Made by a program: the position numbers and the translations under genes. From positions 1 through 64,000 of the forward strand of contig JAESUM010000050.1 of the NCBI GenBank assembly GCA_016763075.1: a DNA stretch of 64,000 nt, in the 5' to 3' direction. The stretch comes from Pseudomonadales bacterium. GTDB taxonomy: Bacteria > Pseudomonadota > Gammaproteobacteria > Pseudomonadales > JAHRWD01. Numbering within the stretch: position 1 is the first letter of the stretch; each line of letters starts with the position of its first letter. The notes beneath the pieces were generated by a model that was not told where the DNA came from, did not search any database, and saw only the letters and a program-made list of their open reading frames with translations. Positions 55,130 through 64,000 of the stretch are shown piece after piece.

Positions 55130-56688
55130 GTAATGTCGATGCATCGAATCAGTCAAAATTGGATTCGAAAATTAAATTCCGCCTGATCGCTAGCGTATTC
55201 CTTTTGACCTTGCCGTTGATGCTGTACTGGCAAACCGCTTGGTCAATGGTAGAAATTTGGTGGCGTTCAGACACCTTCGCCCACGGCTTTATGATTCTGC
55301 CAATAGCGCTCTATTTGGTCTGGCAAAAACGTCATACCTTGGCAAAGCAACCCATCAATACCAACGGCTTAGGTTTGGTTTTGCTAGTTTTTTGCGGTGT
55401 GTTTTGGTTTCTTGCCAACCTAGTTGATATTGCAGTGATTCAGCAATTTATGTTCACTGCGATGATACCGGTGTTAGTTCTGACTTTATTTGGCTGGTCA
55501 GTCACTAAAACCATCCTGTTTCCGCTTTGTTTTTTGTTTTTTATGGTGCCATTTGGCGAGCGATTGATTCCTTCGCTGATTGATTTTACGGCATTTTTTA
55601 CCATCCGATCGATTCAGCTAACCGGCATTCCAATTTATTGGGAGGGCCACAATCTTAGCCTGCCTAGCGGGAACTGGTCTGTGGTAGAAGCCTGTAGTGG
55701 CATTCGTTACCTCATTGCTTCTGTTGCTTTAGGTTCTCTTTATTGCTACCTGACGTTTCATACTATTTTGAAGCGCAGCATCTTTTTCGGTTTGTTTATT
55801 ATTGTTCCGATTATAGCCAACGGCCTACGTGCTTTTATGATTGTGATGATCGGCCATTTCAGCAGTATGAAGCTGGCTACGGGCGTAGACCACCTTATTT
55901 ACGGTTGGGTGTTCTTTGGCGTCATTATGTTCATGATGTTTTACCTAGGTTCTTTTTGGGCAGATGAAGCGAAGCCCGAGCCAAAGAATGATTCGATAGA
56001 TACAGACGCAAACGATGGTTTAGCATCCACGCACATGCAATCGTTGTTTAGCGACTACCGAGCATCGATTTCGGTATGGTTAAGTGGGCTGATATTGGTT
56101 GTTGTTTGGCCGATTTTAGCCTATCAGGATCAATCGCCTTCAGGTGTTGCTCAGGTTTCAAAGTTAGCGGAATTACCAGAGCAGTTAGGGGCGTGGAAGA
56201 AGCAAAATGGCGCGCAAAAATTAGCTTCGTGGGAGCCATCCTACGTCGGCGCGACCGCAGAGCTTCATGCAGTGTATATGTTTGAAGGCCAGAGGGTAGG
56301 CGTGTTTTTAGAGCATTACCCGCAGCAGAGCCAGGGCGCAGAATTAGTGAACTCCCAAAATGTATTGATTCCAGAGTCTTCGCAGTGGCAGCAGGTTGAA
56401 GATACATCGGTTGCGGTTGTAGGTATTGAGGGTTTAAAGCGTGTAAAACAAGCACGTCTTAAGTTGGCCGATACTCGGCTGATTGTTTGGCATTGGTACC
56501 ATATTGCAGGGGACAACACCGTTAATGACTACCTTGCCAAGTTGTATGGCGTACAAGGGAAGTTATTAAAAGACGATGAGTCAGCGACCGGCATAGTGTT
56601 GTATATGCCGTACGTTGATACTACCGAGAAGCAAACAGAAACAATGTCATCCTTTGCTAATGTTTTACTGCCTTGGTTTGCCGATTAA
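55126..56688 (+). CDS. xrtA: Exosortase A with C-terminal EpsI domain
   Basis: 520 aa; catalytic Cys VVEACSGIRYLIAS, Arg NGLRAFMIVMIGH; GTG start overlapping upstream stop; EpsI-like ELPEQLGAWKKQ... Confidence 0.96.
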   Translation: MSNVDASNQSKLDSKIKFRLIASVFLLTLPLMLYWQTAWSMVEIWWRSDTFAHGFMILPIALYLVWQKRHTLAKQPINTNGLGLVLLVFCGVFWFLANLVDIAVIQQFMFTAMIPVLVLTLFGWSVTKTILFPLCFLFFMVPFGERLIPSLIDFTAFFTIRSIQLTGIPIYWEGHNLSLPSGNWSVVEACSGIRYLIASVALGSLYCYLTFHTILKRSIFFGLFIIVPIIANGLRAFMIVMIGHFSSMKLATGVDHLIYGWVFFGVIMFMMFYLGSFWADEAKPEPKNDSIDTDANDGLASTHMQSLFSDYRASISVWLSGLILVVVWPILAYQDQSPSGVAQVSKLAELPEQLGAWKKQNGAQKLASWEPSYVGATAELHAVYMFEGQRVGVFLEHYPQQSQGAELVNSQNVLIPESSQWQQVEDTSVAVVGIEGLKRVKQARLKLADTRLIVWHWYHIAGDNTVNDYLAKLYGVQGKLLKDDESATGIVLYMPYVDTTEKQTETMSSFANVLLPWFAD

Positions 56689-56764
56689 TAGTAAAATTGC
56701 GGTAGACCGTGCATGCCTATTAATTTTTGAACTCAACATTACGTAAACATTAAGTAAACAATAG

Positions 56765-57313
56765 ATGAAATTTATTCCAACTAAGATTCCCGATGTCGTG
56801 ATTATTGAACCACAAGTTTTTGGTGATGAGCGCGGGTTTTTTATGGAAACCTGGAGTACCCGTGATTTTAAAGACGCGGGGTTGGATCTTGAGTTTGTAC
56901 AAGATAACCACAGCTCATCCACGCAAGGCATTTTAAGAGGCCTGCATTACCAAATTCAAAACCCACAGGGGAAGCTGGTCAGGGTCATTCGCGGAGAAGT
57001 GTACGATGTCGCAGTAGATATGCGCAGTACCTCCCCAACTTTTGGGCAATGGGTGGGTATTACCTTGTCTGAGCAGAATAGGCGTATGTTATGGGTGCCG
57101 CCGGGTTTTGCACACGGATTTTATGTCACCAGCGAAGACGCTGAATTTGTATATAAATGTACAGATTTTTACGCCCCAGAACATGAGCGCAGCCTGCTTT
57201 GGAACGATGCAGATTTAGGCATTGATTGGCCTATTGCACCAAGCGATACCCCCACACTTTCTGATAAAGACAAAAACGGCACACCGTTTAAAGTTGCGGA
57301 TAGTTATTCATGA
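56765..57313 (+). CDS. rfbC: dTDP-4-dehydrorhamnose 3,5-epimerase
   Basis: 182 aa; DERGFFMETWSTRDFKDAGL, QDNHSSSTQGILRGLHYQ. Confidence 0.96.
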   Translation: MKFIPTKIPDVVIIEPQVFGDERGFFMETWSTRDFKDAGLDLEFVQDNHSSSTQGILRGLHYQIQNPQGKLVRVIRGEVYDVAVDMRSTSPTFGQWVGITLSEQNRRMLWVPPGFAHGFYVTSEDAEFVYKCTDFYAPEHERSLLWNDADLGIDWPIAPSDTPTLSDKDKNGTPFKVADSYS

Positions 57314-58200
57314 GAACGTTGATTGTTGGTGCGAACGGCCAGCTTGGGCAAGAATTACAAGCCACTGCAAGCCAAACAAAAAACCACATCGAGCTGATTG
57401 CGCCAAAACTTGAACGACTAGACATCTGTAATCAAACACAAGTAGATTCATATTTTGCAGAATTTAAGCCTGCGCTAGTTATCAACGCAGCAGCGTATAC
57501 CGCGGTCGATCAAGCTGAGCAAGAATCAGAGCTTGCATTTGAAAGCAACCGCGACGGCGTGGCCAATCTTGCTAGCGCATGTAAAGCGCATCAAGCCCGG
57601 TTGATTCATATCTCGACTGACTTTGTATTTGATGGGCGTGCATCGGTACCCTATAAGCCTGCAGACATCGCGAAGCCGTTAAGCGTTTACGGTAGTTCAA
57701 AACTGGCTGGCGAAGAAGCGCTGCAGACTTCAGGTTTAGAGGACTATTTAATCCTACGAACTGCATGGGTATATTCGAGTTTTGGCGGCAATTTTGTCAA
57801 AACCATGTTGAAACTCATGGCACAAAGAGATTCGTTAGGTGTGGTAGCCGATCAAATTGGAACACCTACCTATGCTCGAGAATTCGCAAAGGCAATTTGG
57901 GCCATGGCGTTAAATACCGAGTTTCAAGGCCTTTACCATTGGACGGATGCAGGGGTCGCCAGCTGGTATGATTTTGCCGTCGCAATACAAGAAGAAGCAT
58001 TGGAAATAGGGCTTCTTAAAATCCCTATTCAAATCAACCCGATTGCAACCGCTGCCTACCCAACCCCGGCGCAGCGCCCAGCCTATGGCGTGCTGGATAA
58101 AACCGATACGTGGGACCAATTAAACTGCGCGCCTACCCACTGGCGGGTTCGACTGCGGGAAATGTTAAACACCTTGGCAAAGAGCAGCGGTAATTTGTAA
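57310..58200 (+). CDS. rfbD: dTDP-4-dehydrorhamnose reductase
   Basis: 296 aa; GANGQLGQELQ, VINAAAYTAVDQAEQE, HISTDFVFDG. Confidence 0.96.
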   Translation: MRTLIVGANGQLGQELQATASQTKNHIELIAPKLERLDICNQTQVDSYFAEFKPALVINAAAYTAVDQAEQESELAFESNRDGVANLASACKAHQARLIHISTDFVFDGRASVPYKPADIAKPLSVYGSSKLAGEEALQTSGLEDYLILRTAWVYSSFGGNFVKTMLKLMAQRDSLGVVADQIGTPTYAREFAKAIWAMALNTEFQGLYHWTDAGVASWYDFAVAIQEEALEIGLLKIPIQINPIATAAYPTPAQRPAYGVLDKTDTWDQLNCAPTHWRVRLREMLNTLAKSSGNL

Positions 58201-58273
58201 ATCGTATCGTGTTAATTTGTATTAAAACAAATTAAGTATTCAAAATAATATTCTATTCGAAGAGTTTTCAAAC

Positions 58274-59377
58274 GTGAGTAAAACACTACTGGTAACCGGC
58301 GCTGCCGGATTCATCGGCGTTAATTTTTGTAATTACTGGTTAGGCCGTTACGCTACCGACCGGATAATTGGTTTTGATATTCTCAGCTATGCCGGTAACC
58401 GCCATAGCCTAGAACAGGCTGAACTGAATGACCGTTTTGAATTTGTAGCAGGCGATATTCTTGATCAAACACTTATCGAGACGCTACTGCGTGATCAAAA
58501 AGTAGATGATATCGTGCATTTTGCAGCAGAAAGCCATGTCGATCGCTCCATCACCGCTCCAGACCTATTCTTAGAAACCAATATTATGGGCACCCACAGC
58601 CTGCTAAAAGCGGCGCGCCAAGTGTGGTTAACCGAGCAAGCAGATGGCCGCCACCGGTTTCATCATGTCTCTACCGATGAAGTGTACGGCACGCTTGCAC
58701 CGCAAGATCCGGCATTTTGCGAAACCACCGCGTACCAGCCAAACTCGCCATATTCGGCTAGTAAAGCAGCCTCGGATCATATGGTTAGGGCGTACCATCA
58801 CACCTACGGGTTGGATGTGACGACCAGCAATTGCTCGAATAATTATGGTCCGTTCCATTTTCCAGAAAAGCTAATTCCACTCTGCATCATCAATATATTG
58901 AATGGCAAAGCATTGCCGATATACGGCGATGGGCAGCAAATTCGTGACTGGTTATATGTCGAAGATCATTGCCGGGGCATCGATCTAGTCTTAACCAACG
59001 GCCGTGCAGGGGAGACCTACAATATTGGCGGCAACAATGAAAAAGCCAATATTGATTTGGTGAACGTGCTGTGTAAATTAGTTGATGAAAAATTCAACAA
59101 CAACCCAGAATTAAAGCAACGCTTTCCTGATGCGCCCGCCGCCAATCAGAAAACTAGCGATAGCTTGATTACTTACGTCAGCGATCGCCCGGGGCATGAC
59201 CGGCGGTACGCAGTGGATGTTAGCAAAGCACACAGCGAGCTGGGCTACGAGCCGAAGGAAACCTTTGAAAAAGGGCTTAGCAAAACCCTAAATTGGTATC
59301 TAGACAACGAAAACTGGTGGCGTACCGTGTTAGATGGCAGCTACCGCGAGTGGATAGATGAACAATATGGCAGCTAA
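58274..59377 (+). CDS. rfbB: dTDP-glucose 4,6-dehydratase
   Basis: 367 aa; VTGAAGFIGVNFCNYW, FAAESHVDRSI, HVSTDEVYGTL. Confidence 0.97.
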   Translation: MSKTLLVTGAAGFIGVNFCNYWLGRYATDRIIGFDILSYAGNRHSLEQAELNDRFEFVAGDILDQTLIETLLRDQKVDDIVHFAAESHVDRSITAPDLFLETNIMGTHSLLKAARQVWLTEQADGRHRFHHVSTDEVYGTLAPQDPAFCETTAYQPNSPYSASKAASDHMVRAYHHTYGLDVTTSNCSNNYGPFHFPEKLIPLCIINILNGKALPIYGDGQQIRDWLYVEDHCRGIDLVLTNGRAGETYNIGGNNEKANIDLVNVLCKLVDEKFNNNPELKQRFPDAPAANQKTSDSLITYVSDRPGHDRRYAVDVSKAHSELGYEPKETFEKGLSKTLNWYLDNENWWRTVLDGSYREWIDEQYGS

Positions 59378-60509
59378 ACCAGCCCACATTGTTCACATTA
59401 TTTTCCGGTTCGATATCGGTGGGTTAGAAAATGGTGTGGTTAACCTCATCAACCAAATGCCAGAGGATGAATATCGACATAGCATCGTCTGCTTAACCGA
59501 TTACAACCCTGAATTTTTCAAACGTATCATACAAGCCACCGTTAAAATCCACGCGCTGGATAAGCGTGATGGCAATGATATTGGTATGTTTATTCGCCTC
59601 TGGCGCTTACTGCGTAAAATTAAACCAGATCTCGTGCACACTCGAAATGTAGCAACACTTGAGACCCAATTAGTTGCTCTGCTTGCGGGTGTAAGCGCGC
59701 GAGTTCATGGCGAGCATGGCTGGGATATGGGCGACTTATCCGGCGGTAACCGCAAATATCAAATACTTCGCCGAGCTATAGCACCATTTGTATCCAAATT
59801 TATTGCATTGTCTCGCCAATCAGCTCAGTACTTGGAGCGCGATGTTAAAATCGCCGCTACTCGTATCGAACAGATTATTAATGGTGTGGATGCAAATTTG
59901 TTTACTGCAGCACCGCATCGACTCAAACATATTCCAGATGGGCTGCAAACCCAAGACTGTGTAATTTTTGGCACGGTTGGGCGTCTCGCAGCAGTTAAGA
60001 ACCAAAAATTGCTGCTCACGGCATTTATAACGTTGATGAAAGAGCAGCCACAATTTCAGCACAAAGCGCGTCTTGTTTTAGTTGGCGATGGCCCGGAAAA
60101 AAACGCGTTGTTAGCTATACTTAATCTTTCTGGTTTAGAGAGCAGCTGTTTCTTTATTGGCGCTAGCGATGAAGTCGCACAGTGGATGCGGTTGATCGAC
60201 GTATTTGTTTTACCCTCTTTAGCAGAAGGTATTTCGAACACGATACTCGAAGCCATGGCCACTGGCTTACCGGTGATCGCAACCGATGTTGGTGGGAATT
60301 CTGAACTGGTAATAGATGGTGAAACCGGTGCGTTGGTCCCAGTGAGCGACAGCAACGCGATGGTTGCCTGTATGAAAAAATACATCGACCAGCCTGAACT
60401 TATTGAGCAACACGGCGGAGCTGCTCGAACCCGTATAGAAAACTCTTTCAGTCTTGAGCATATGGTAGCGCGCTACCAGCATGTGTATACAAGCCTATTA
60501 GAAGGTTAA
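59358..60509 (+). CDS. TIGR03088-like PEP-CTERM/XrtA system glycosyltransferase
   Basis: 383 aa; AHIVHIIFRFDIGGLENGVVNLINQMPEDEYRHSIVCLTDY. Confidence 0.9.
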   Translation: MNNMAAKPAHIVHIIFRFDIGGLENGVVNLINQMPEDEYRHSIVCLTDYNPEFFKRIIQATVKIHALDKRDGNDIGMFIRLWRLLRKIKPDLVHTRNVATLETQLVALLAGVSARVHGEHGWDMGDLSGGNRKYQILRRAIAPFVSKFIALSRQSAQYLERDVKIAATRIEQIINGVDANLFTAAPHRLKHIPDGLQTQDCVIFGTVGRLAAVKNQKLLLTAFITLMKEQPQFQHKARLVLVGDGPEKNALLAILNLSGLESSCFFIGASDEVAQWMRLIDVFVLPSLAEGISNTILEAMATGLPVIATDVGGNSELVIDGETGALVPVSDSNAMVACMKKYIDQPELIEQHGGAARTRIENSFSLEHMVARYQHVYTSLLEG

Positions 60510-60531
60510 GAATAATATGAGTAATTACTAG

Positions 60532-62421
60532 ATGTGTGGAATTGCAGGAATATTTGATACCAAAGGTAAGCGCGAAATTAACCGCGAACTGCTTGCACGC
60601 ATGAATCAATCCCAGTTTCACCGCGGCCCAGATGAAGGCGGACATCATTTTGAGCCAGGCCTTGGTCTTGCTCACCGGCGGCTATCCATTATTGACCTAT
60701 CATCAGGTCAGCAGCCAATGTTTAATCAAGACCGAAGTGTCTGCGTGGTGTACAACGGCGAGATATACAACTTCCCAGAATTACGCAAAGAGCTTCAAAT
60801 ATTGGGTTTTTCTTTTAATACCCACTGCGATACCGAAGTAATTGTCCACGGGTGGACAGCCTGGGGCGAAGCCTGCGTGGATAAATTCAGAGGTATGTTT
60901 GCCTTCGCAATATGGGATAAAAACAAACGTTCGCTGTTCCTTGCCCGAGACCGCCTAGGAATTAAACCACTGTTTTATTCCATGTTGCCCGATGGTCAGT
61001 TTATTTTTGGATCAGAATTAAAAGTACTCAAATGCCATCCAGACTTACCCAAGAAAATGGACCCTACCGCGGTAGAGGATTACTTTGCGCTGGGTTATAT
61101 CCCTGAACCAAAAACAATTTATCAGTCTGTCTATAAGCTGAAACCCGGTCACACCTTAACGATAAAACAAGACCAAGGGCTGCCACCCACTCGAGAATAT
61201 TGGGATGTTCCATTTACCCCAGTTCAGTTTAGTTCTGAGCAAGCGCTTCAAGAAGAATTGATCGAACGCCTGCGCGAAGCCGTGGATATCCGAATGGTTG
61301 CAGAAGTGCCATTGGGAGCATTCTTGTCCGGTGGTGTCGATTCAAGTGCAATTGTTGCGATGATGGCCCAACTACAAGATAAACCAGTCAATACCTGCGC
61401 AATTGGTTTTGACGTAAAACAATATAACGAAACCGAATTTGCGCAGCAGGTGGCGGATCAATATAAGACCAATCACTTTAAAGATGTTGTTGGAAGTGAT
61501 GATTTTGAACTGATCGAAACATTAGCTGGTTTGTATGATGAGCCTTATGCTGATAGTTCAGCGATGCCAACGTATCGGGTTTGTCAGCTCGCGAAGAAGC
61601 GAGTTACCGTTGCACTTTCTGGTGATGGAGGTGATGAACATTTTGCTGGGTATCGACGTTATCGCTGGCATATGAATGAAGAAAAACTTCGTTCAGCGTT
61701 GCCACTAGGCATTCGTAAGCCAGTGTTTGGTGCGCTCGGAACGATGTACCCTAAGGCCGACTGGGCACCTCGTGTTTTTAGAGCAAAAACTACTTTTCAG
61801 GCATTGGCACGAAACTCGGTTGAAGCCTACCTTCATAGCGTATCTCATACCTCTGCAGAGCAGCGATCCGAGCTATTCAGCGATTCTTTGAAATCACAGC
61901 TCCAAGGCTACCGTGTCAACGAGGTATTTGACCATCATGCTCAAAACTCGCCTACCGATGATCCACTGTCGCTAATTCAATATATCGATATGAAGACTTA
62001 TCTGGTTGGCGACATCCTTACCAAAGTTGACCGCGCCAGCATGGCGCACTCGTTAGAAGTGCGCGTGCCGCTACTGGATCACAAGTTTGTCGAATGGGTT
62101 TCTGGCATTCCGTCTGGCCTAAAAATGAAGGGGCAGGAAGGGAAATATATTTTGAAAAAATCTCTTGAATCACATTTAAGTGATGACATTCTTTATCGAG
62201 ATAAAATGGGTTTTGCTATTCCTATTTCTAATTGGTTCAGAGGACCTCTTAAAAACAAAATTAAAGACTCTGTCCTGGGTGGCCGTTTGGTAGATACAGG
62301 GCTGTTTAATCACAAATACCTGACAACATTAGTCGAACAGCATCAGTCTGGGCAGCGCGACCACAGCGCTGCACTATGGGCCTTGATGATGTTTGATTTA
62401 ACCACTGCTGATATGGCGTAA
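60532..62421 (+). CDS. XrtA/PEP-CTERM system amidotransferase (asparagine synthase-like)
   Basis: 629 aa; MCGIAGIFDTKGKREINRELLARMNQSQFHRGPDEGG; ATP pyrophosphatase LSGGVDSSAIVAMM. Confidence 0.93.
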   Translation: MCGIAGIFDTKGKREINRELLARMNQSQFHRGPDEGGHHFEPGLGLAHRRLSIIDLSSGQQPMFNQDRSVCVVYNGEIYNFPELRKELQILGFSFNTHCDTEVIVHGWTAWGEACVDKFRGMFAFAIWDKNKRSLFLARDRLGIKPLFYSMLPDGQFIFGSELKVLKCHPDLPKKMDPTAVEDYFALGYIPEPKTIYQSVYKLKPGHTLTIKQDQGLPPTREYWDVPFTPVQFSSEQALQEELIERLREAVDIRMVAEVPLGAFLSGGVDSSAIVAMMAQLQDKPVNTCAIGFDVKQYNETEFAQQVADQYKTNHFKDVVGSDDFELIETLAGLYDEPYADSSAMPTYRVCQLAKKRVTVALSGDGGDEHFAGYRRYRWHMNEEKLRSALPLGIRKPVFGALGTMYPKADWAPRVFRAKTTFQALARNSVEAYLHSVSHTSAEQRSELFSDSLKSQLQGYRVNEVFDHHAQNSPTDDPLSLIQYIDMKTYLVGDILTKVDRASMAHSLEVRVPLLDHKFVEWVSGIPSGLKMKGQEGKYILKKSLESHLSDDILYRDKMGFAIPISNWFRGPLKNKIKDSVLGGRLVDTGLFNHKYLTTLVEQHQSGQRDHSAALWALMMFDLTTADMA

Positions 62422-62454
62422 GACTGAATATCGAACATTGGTTTTATATAATTT

Positions 62455-63675
62455 ATGATAGAAAATAGCGGCGGGATAAAACGGATTCTGGTAGCAACCA
62501 CACTTTATCCGAATGCCAATCAAAATAGACATGGAATTTTTGTTGAAACTCGGTTGCGCCAGCTATTAAAAACTGGCGAAGTTGAGGCGCGGGTGGTGGC
62601 TCCGGTACCTTGGTTTCCATTCAAAATTTCATCTATGGAGCAGTACTCGGTCTATGCCGACGTTCCAGTATACGAACAACGAAATGGTATCGAAGTATTT
62701 CACCCACGCTATCTGGTTATTCCTAAAATTGGAATGTTGCTTACGCCATTTTTTTTGGCGATAACGCTGTTTTTTTGCGCACGTAAGATTAGGAAAAACG
62801 GATTTAAATTTGAGTTGCTTGATGGGCACTATTTTTACCCAGATGGAGTGGCTACCGCATTAGTCGCGAAATTACTTAAAGTGCCGTACCTGATTACAGC
62901 TCGGGGCACCGATATTAATTTGATATCCAGCTATAAAATACCGAGAAAAATGATTCGATGGGCCGCTAAAAACGCAGCTGGAAACATAACCGTGAGTACA
63001 GCCTTAAAAGAAAAGCTGACGGATTTGGGCGTGCCGGCAGATAAAGTTCATGTCTTGCGGAACGGCGTAGATTCAGAGCTGTTCGTGATAGGTGATGCCC
63101 AAAAAATTCGTAAAGAGATGAAGCTGACAGGAAATGTGTTGGTTAGCGTCGGTAATTTGGTTGAACCCAAAGGCCATGCTTTAGTTATACAGGCTCTGAA
63201 GAACTTACCGGGTTTTCACCTGTTGATCATCGGTTTGGGTGAGCAACTTGGGGCTTTGCAAACGCTTGCGAATGAATTGGATGTGAGTGACCGAGTTCAA
63301 TACATTGGCGAACAGTCTCAGACGGATCTGGCAAAAATTTATAGTGCTGCGGATTTACTGATATTGGCTTCTAGTCGGGAAGGCTGGCCCAATGTCTTAT
63401 TAGAGTCTATGGCATGTGGCACTCCGGTAGTCGCCACCCGTGTGGGTGGGACACCAGAAATAGTTAAGGCACCAGAGGCGGGACAACTCATTGCAACGCG
63501 ATCATCTGATGCCATTGTTGCTGGTATTCAGCAGGTACTGAACTCGCCACCGCGACCTGAAGATACCCGAAAATACGCGCAAAAATTTTCCTGGGGGCAA
63601 ACGATTTCTGGGCTAACGGATCTGCTTGACAAGATAATGATCCATTCGACACCCAACACAGCTAAGAGTCAGTAA
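62455..63675 (+). CDS. Glycosyltransferase family 4-like protein
   Basis: 406 aa; RHGIFVETRLRQL, LVSVGNLVEPKGHALVIQAL, EGWPNVLLESMACGTPVVATRVGGTPEIV. Confidence 0.9.
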   Translation: MIENSGGIKRILVATTLYPNANQNRHGIFVETRLRQLLKTGEVEARVVAPVPWFPFKISSMEQYSVYADVPVYEQRNGIEVFHPRYLVIPKIGMLLTPFFLAITLFFCARKIRKNGFKFELLDGHYFYPDGVATALVAKLLKVPYLITARGTDINLISSYKIPRKMIRWAAKNAAGNITVSTALKEKLTDLGVPADKVHVLRNGVDSELFVIGDAQKIRKEMKLTGNVLVSVGNLVEPKGHALVIQALKNLPGFHLLIIGLGEQLGALQTLANELDVSDRVQYIGEQSQTDLAKIYSAADLLILASSREGWPNVLLESMACGTPVVATRVGGTPEIVKAPEAGQLIATRSSDAIVAGIQQVLNSPPRPEDTRKYAQKFSWGQTISGLTDLLDKIMIHSTPNTAKSQ

Positions 63676-63684
63676 ACAAAACGT

Positions 63685-64000
63685 ATGAAAATACTTTATC
63701 ACCACCGGGTTGCCTCAAAAGATGGCCAATATGTGCATATTGAAGAGATCGTAAGTGCGCTCAGAGAGTTAGGGCATGAAGTGATTATGTCTGAGCCAAC
63801 TTCTATCAATAGCAAAGATTTTGGTAAAAGCTCAGGGTTAGTTAAAAATATTAGAACCCTGCTCCCAGGTTTTGTGCATGAATTAATGGAATTTGTATAT
63901 TGCTTTTTCGACTACTTTAAACTGGTCAGGCTGATACGAAAACACAAACCCGATTGTATCTACGAGCGATACAACCTATTTTTCCCATCGGGAATTTGGG
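63685..64000 (+). CDS. Glycosyltransferase (partial, runs off right edge)
   Basis: MKILYHHRVASKDGQYVHIEEIVSALRELGHEVIMSEP...CIYERYNLFFPSGIW. Confidence 0.75.
   Translation, partial: MKILYHHRVASKDGQYVHIEEIVSALRELGHEVIMSEPTSINSKDFGKSSGLVKNIRTLLPGFVHELMEFVYCFFDYFKLVRLIRKHKPDCIYERYNLFFPSGIW

Noticed and set aside
56730-56763. Direct repeat GTAAACATTAAGTAAACAAT upstream of rfbC
   Set aside because: Two short AT-rich copies only; not distinguishable from chance by eye

Overview
The window is ordinary gammaproteobacterial chromosome that grades into an exosortase A (XrtA/PEP-CTERM) exopolysaccharide and protein-sorting locus. The left ~35 kb is mostly housekeeping: a partial Atm1-type ABC exporter, a ComFB-domain protein, a MoxR/VWA pair, ffh, a CcsA-like protein, a CorC-like transporter, grxD, PBP1A, pilMNOPQ-aroK-aroB-damX, gltBD, hemE, an AsmA-like protein, mutY, yggX, tRNA-Phe(GAA), and fabA/fabB. 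The right part carries an MMPL/RND transporter, a PrsT-type TPR lipoprotein, one PEP-CTERM substrate with a strong sigma-54-type promoter, and a SAM methyltransferase. These are followed by a ThiF-E1/nitroreductase fusion paired with a FeeM/LuxI-like exosortase-associated acyltransferase, and then the XrtA EPS cluster (export lipoprotein, chain-length determinant, tyrosine autokinase, TIGR03016-type OMP, ExeA-like ATPase, deacetylase, FemAB, glycosyltransferases, exosortase A-EpsI, rfbCDB, amidotransferase). The best candidates for follow-up are: (i) the acyltransferase + ThiF/nitroreductase + methyltransferase module, which looks like an uncharacterised small-molecule or modification pathway tied to the sorting system; (ii) sigma-54 signals and 11-bp phased repeats at the PEP-CTERM and prsT promoters; (iii) a one-base frameshift in pilM; (iv) two strong inverted repeats inside pilP. 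All family assignments come from reading motifs and gene context; no database search was run.
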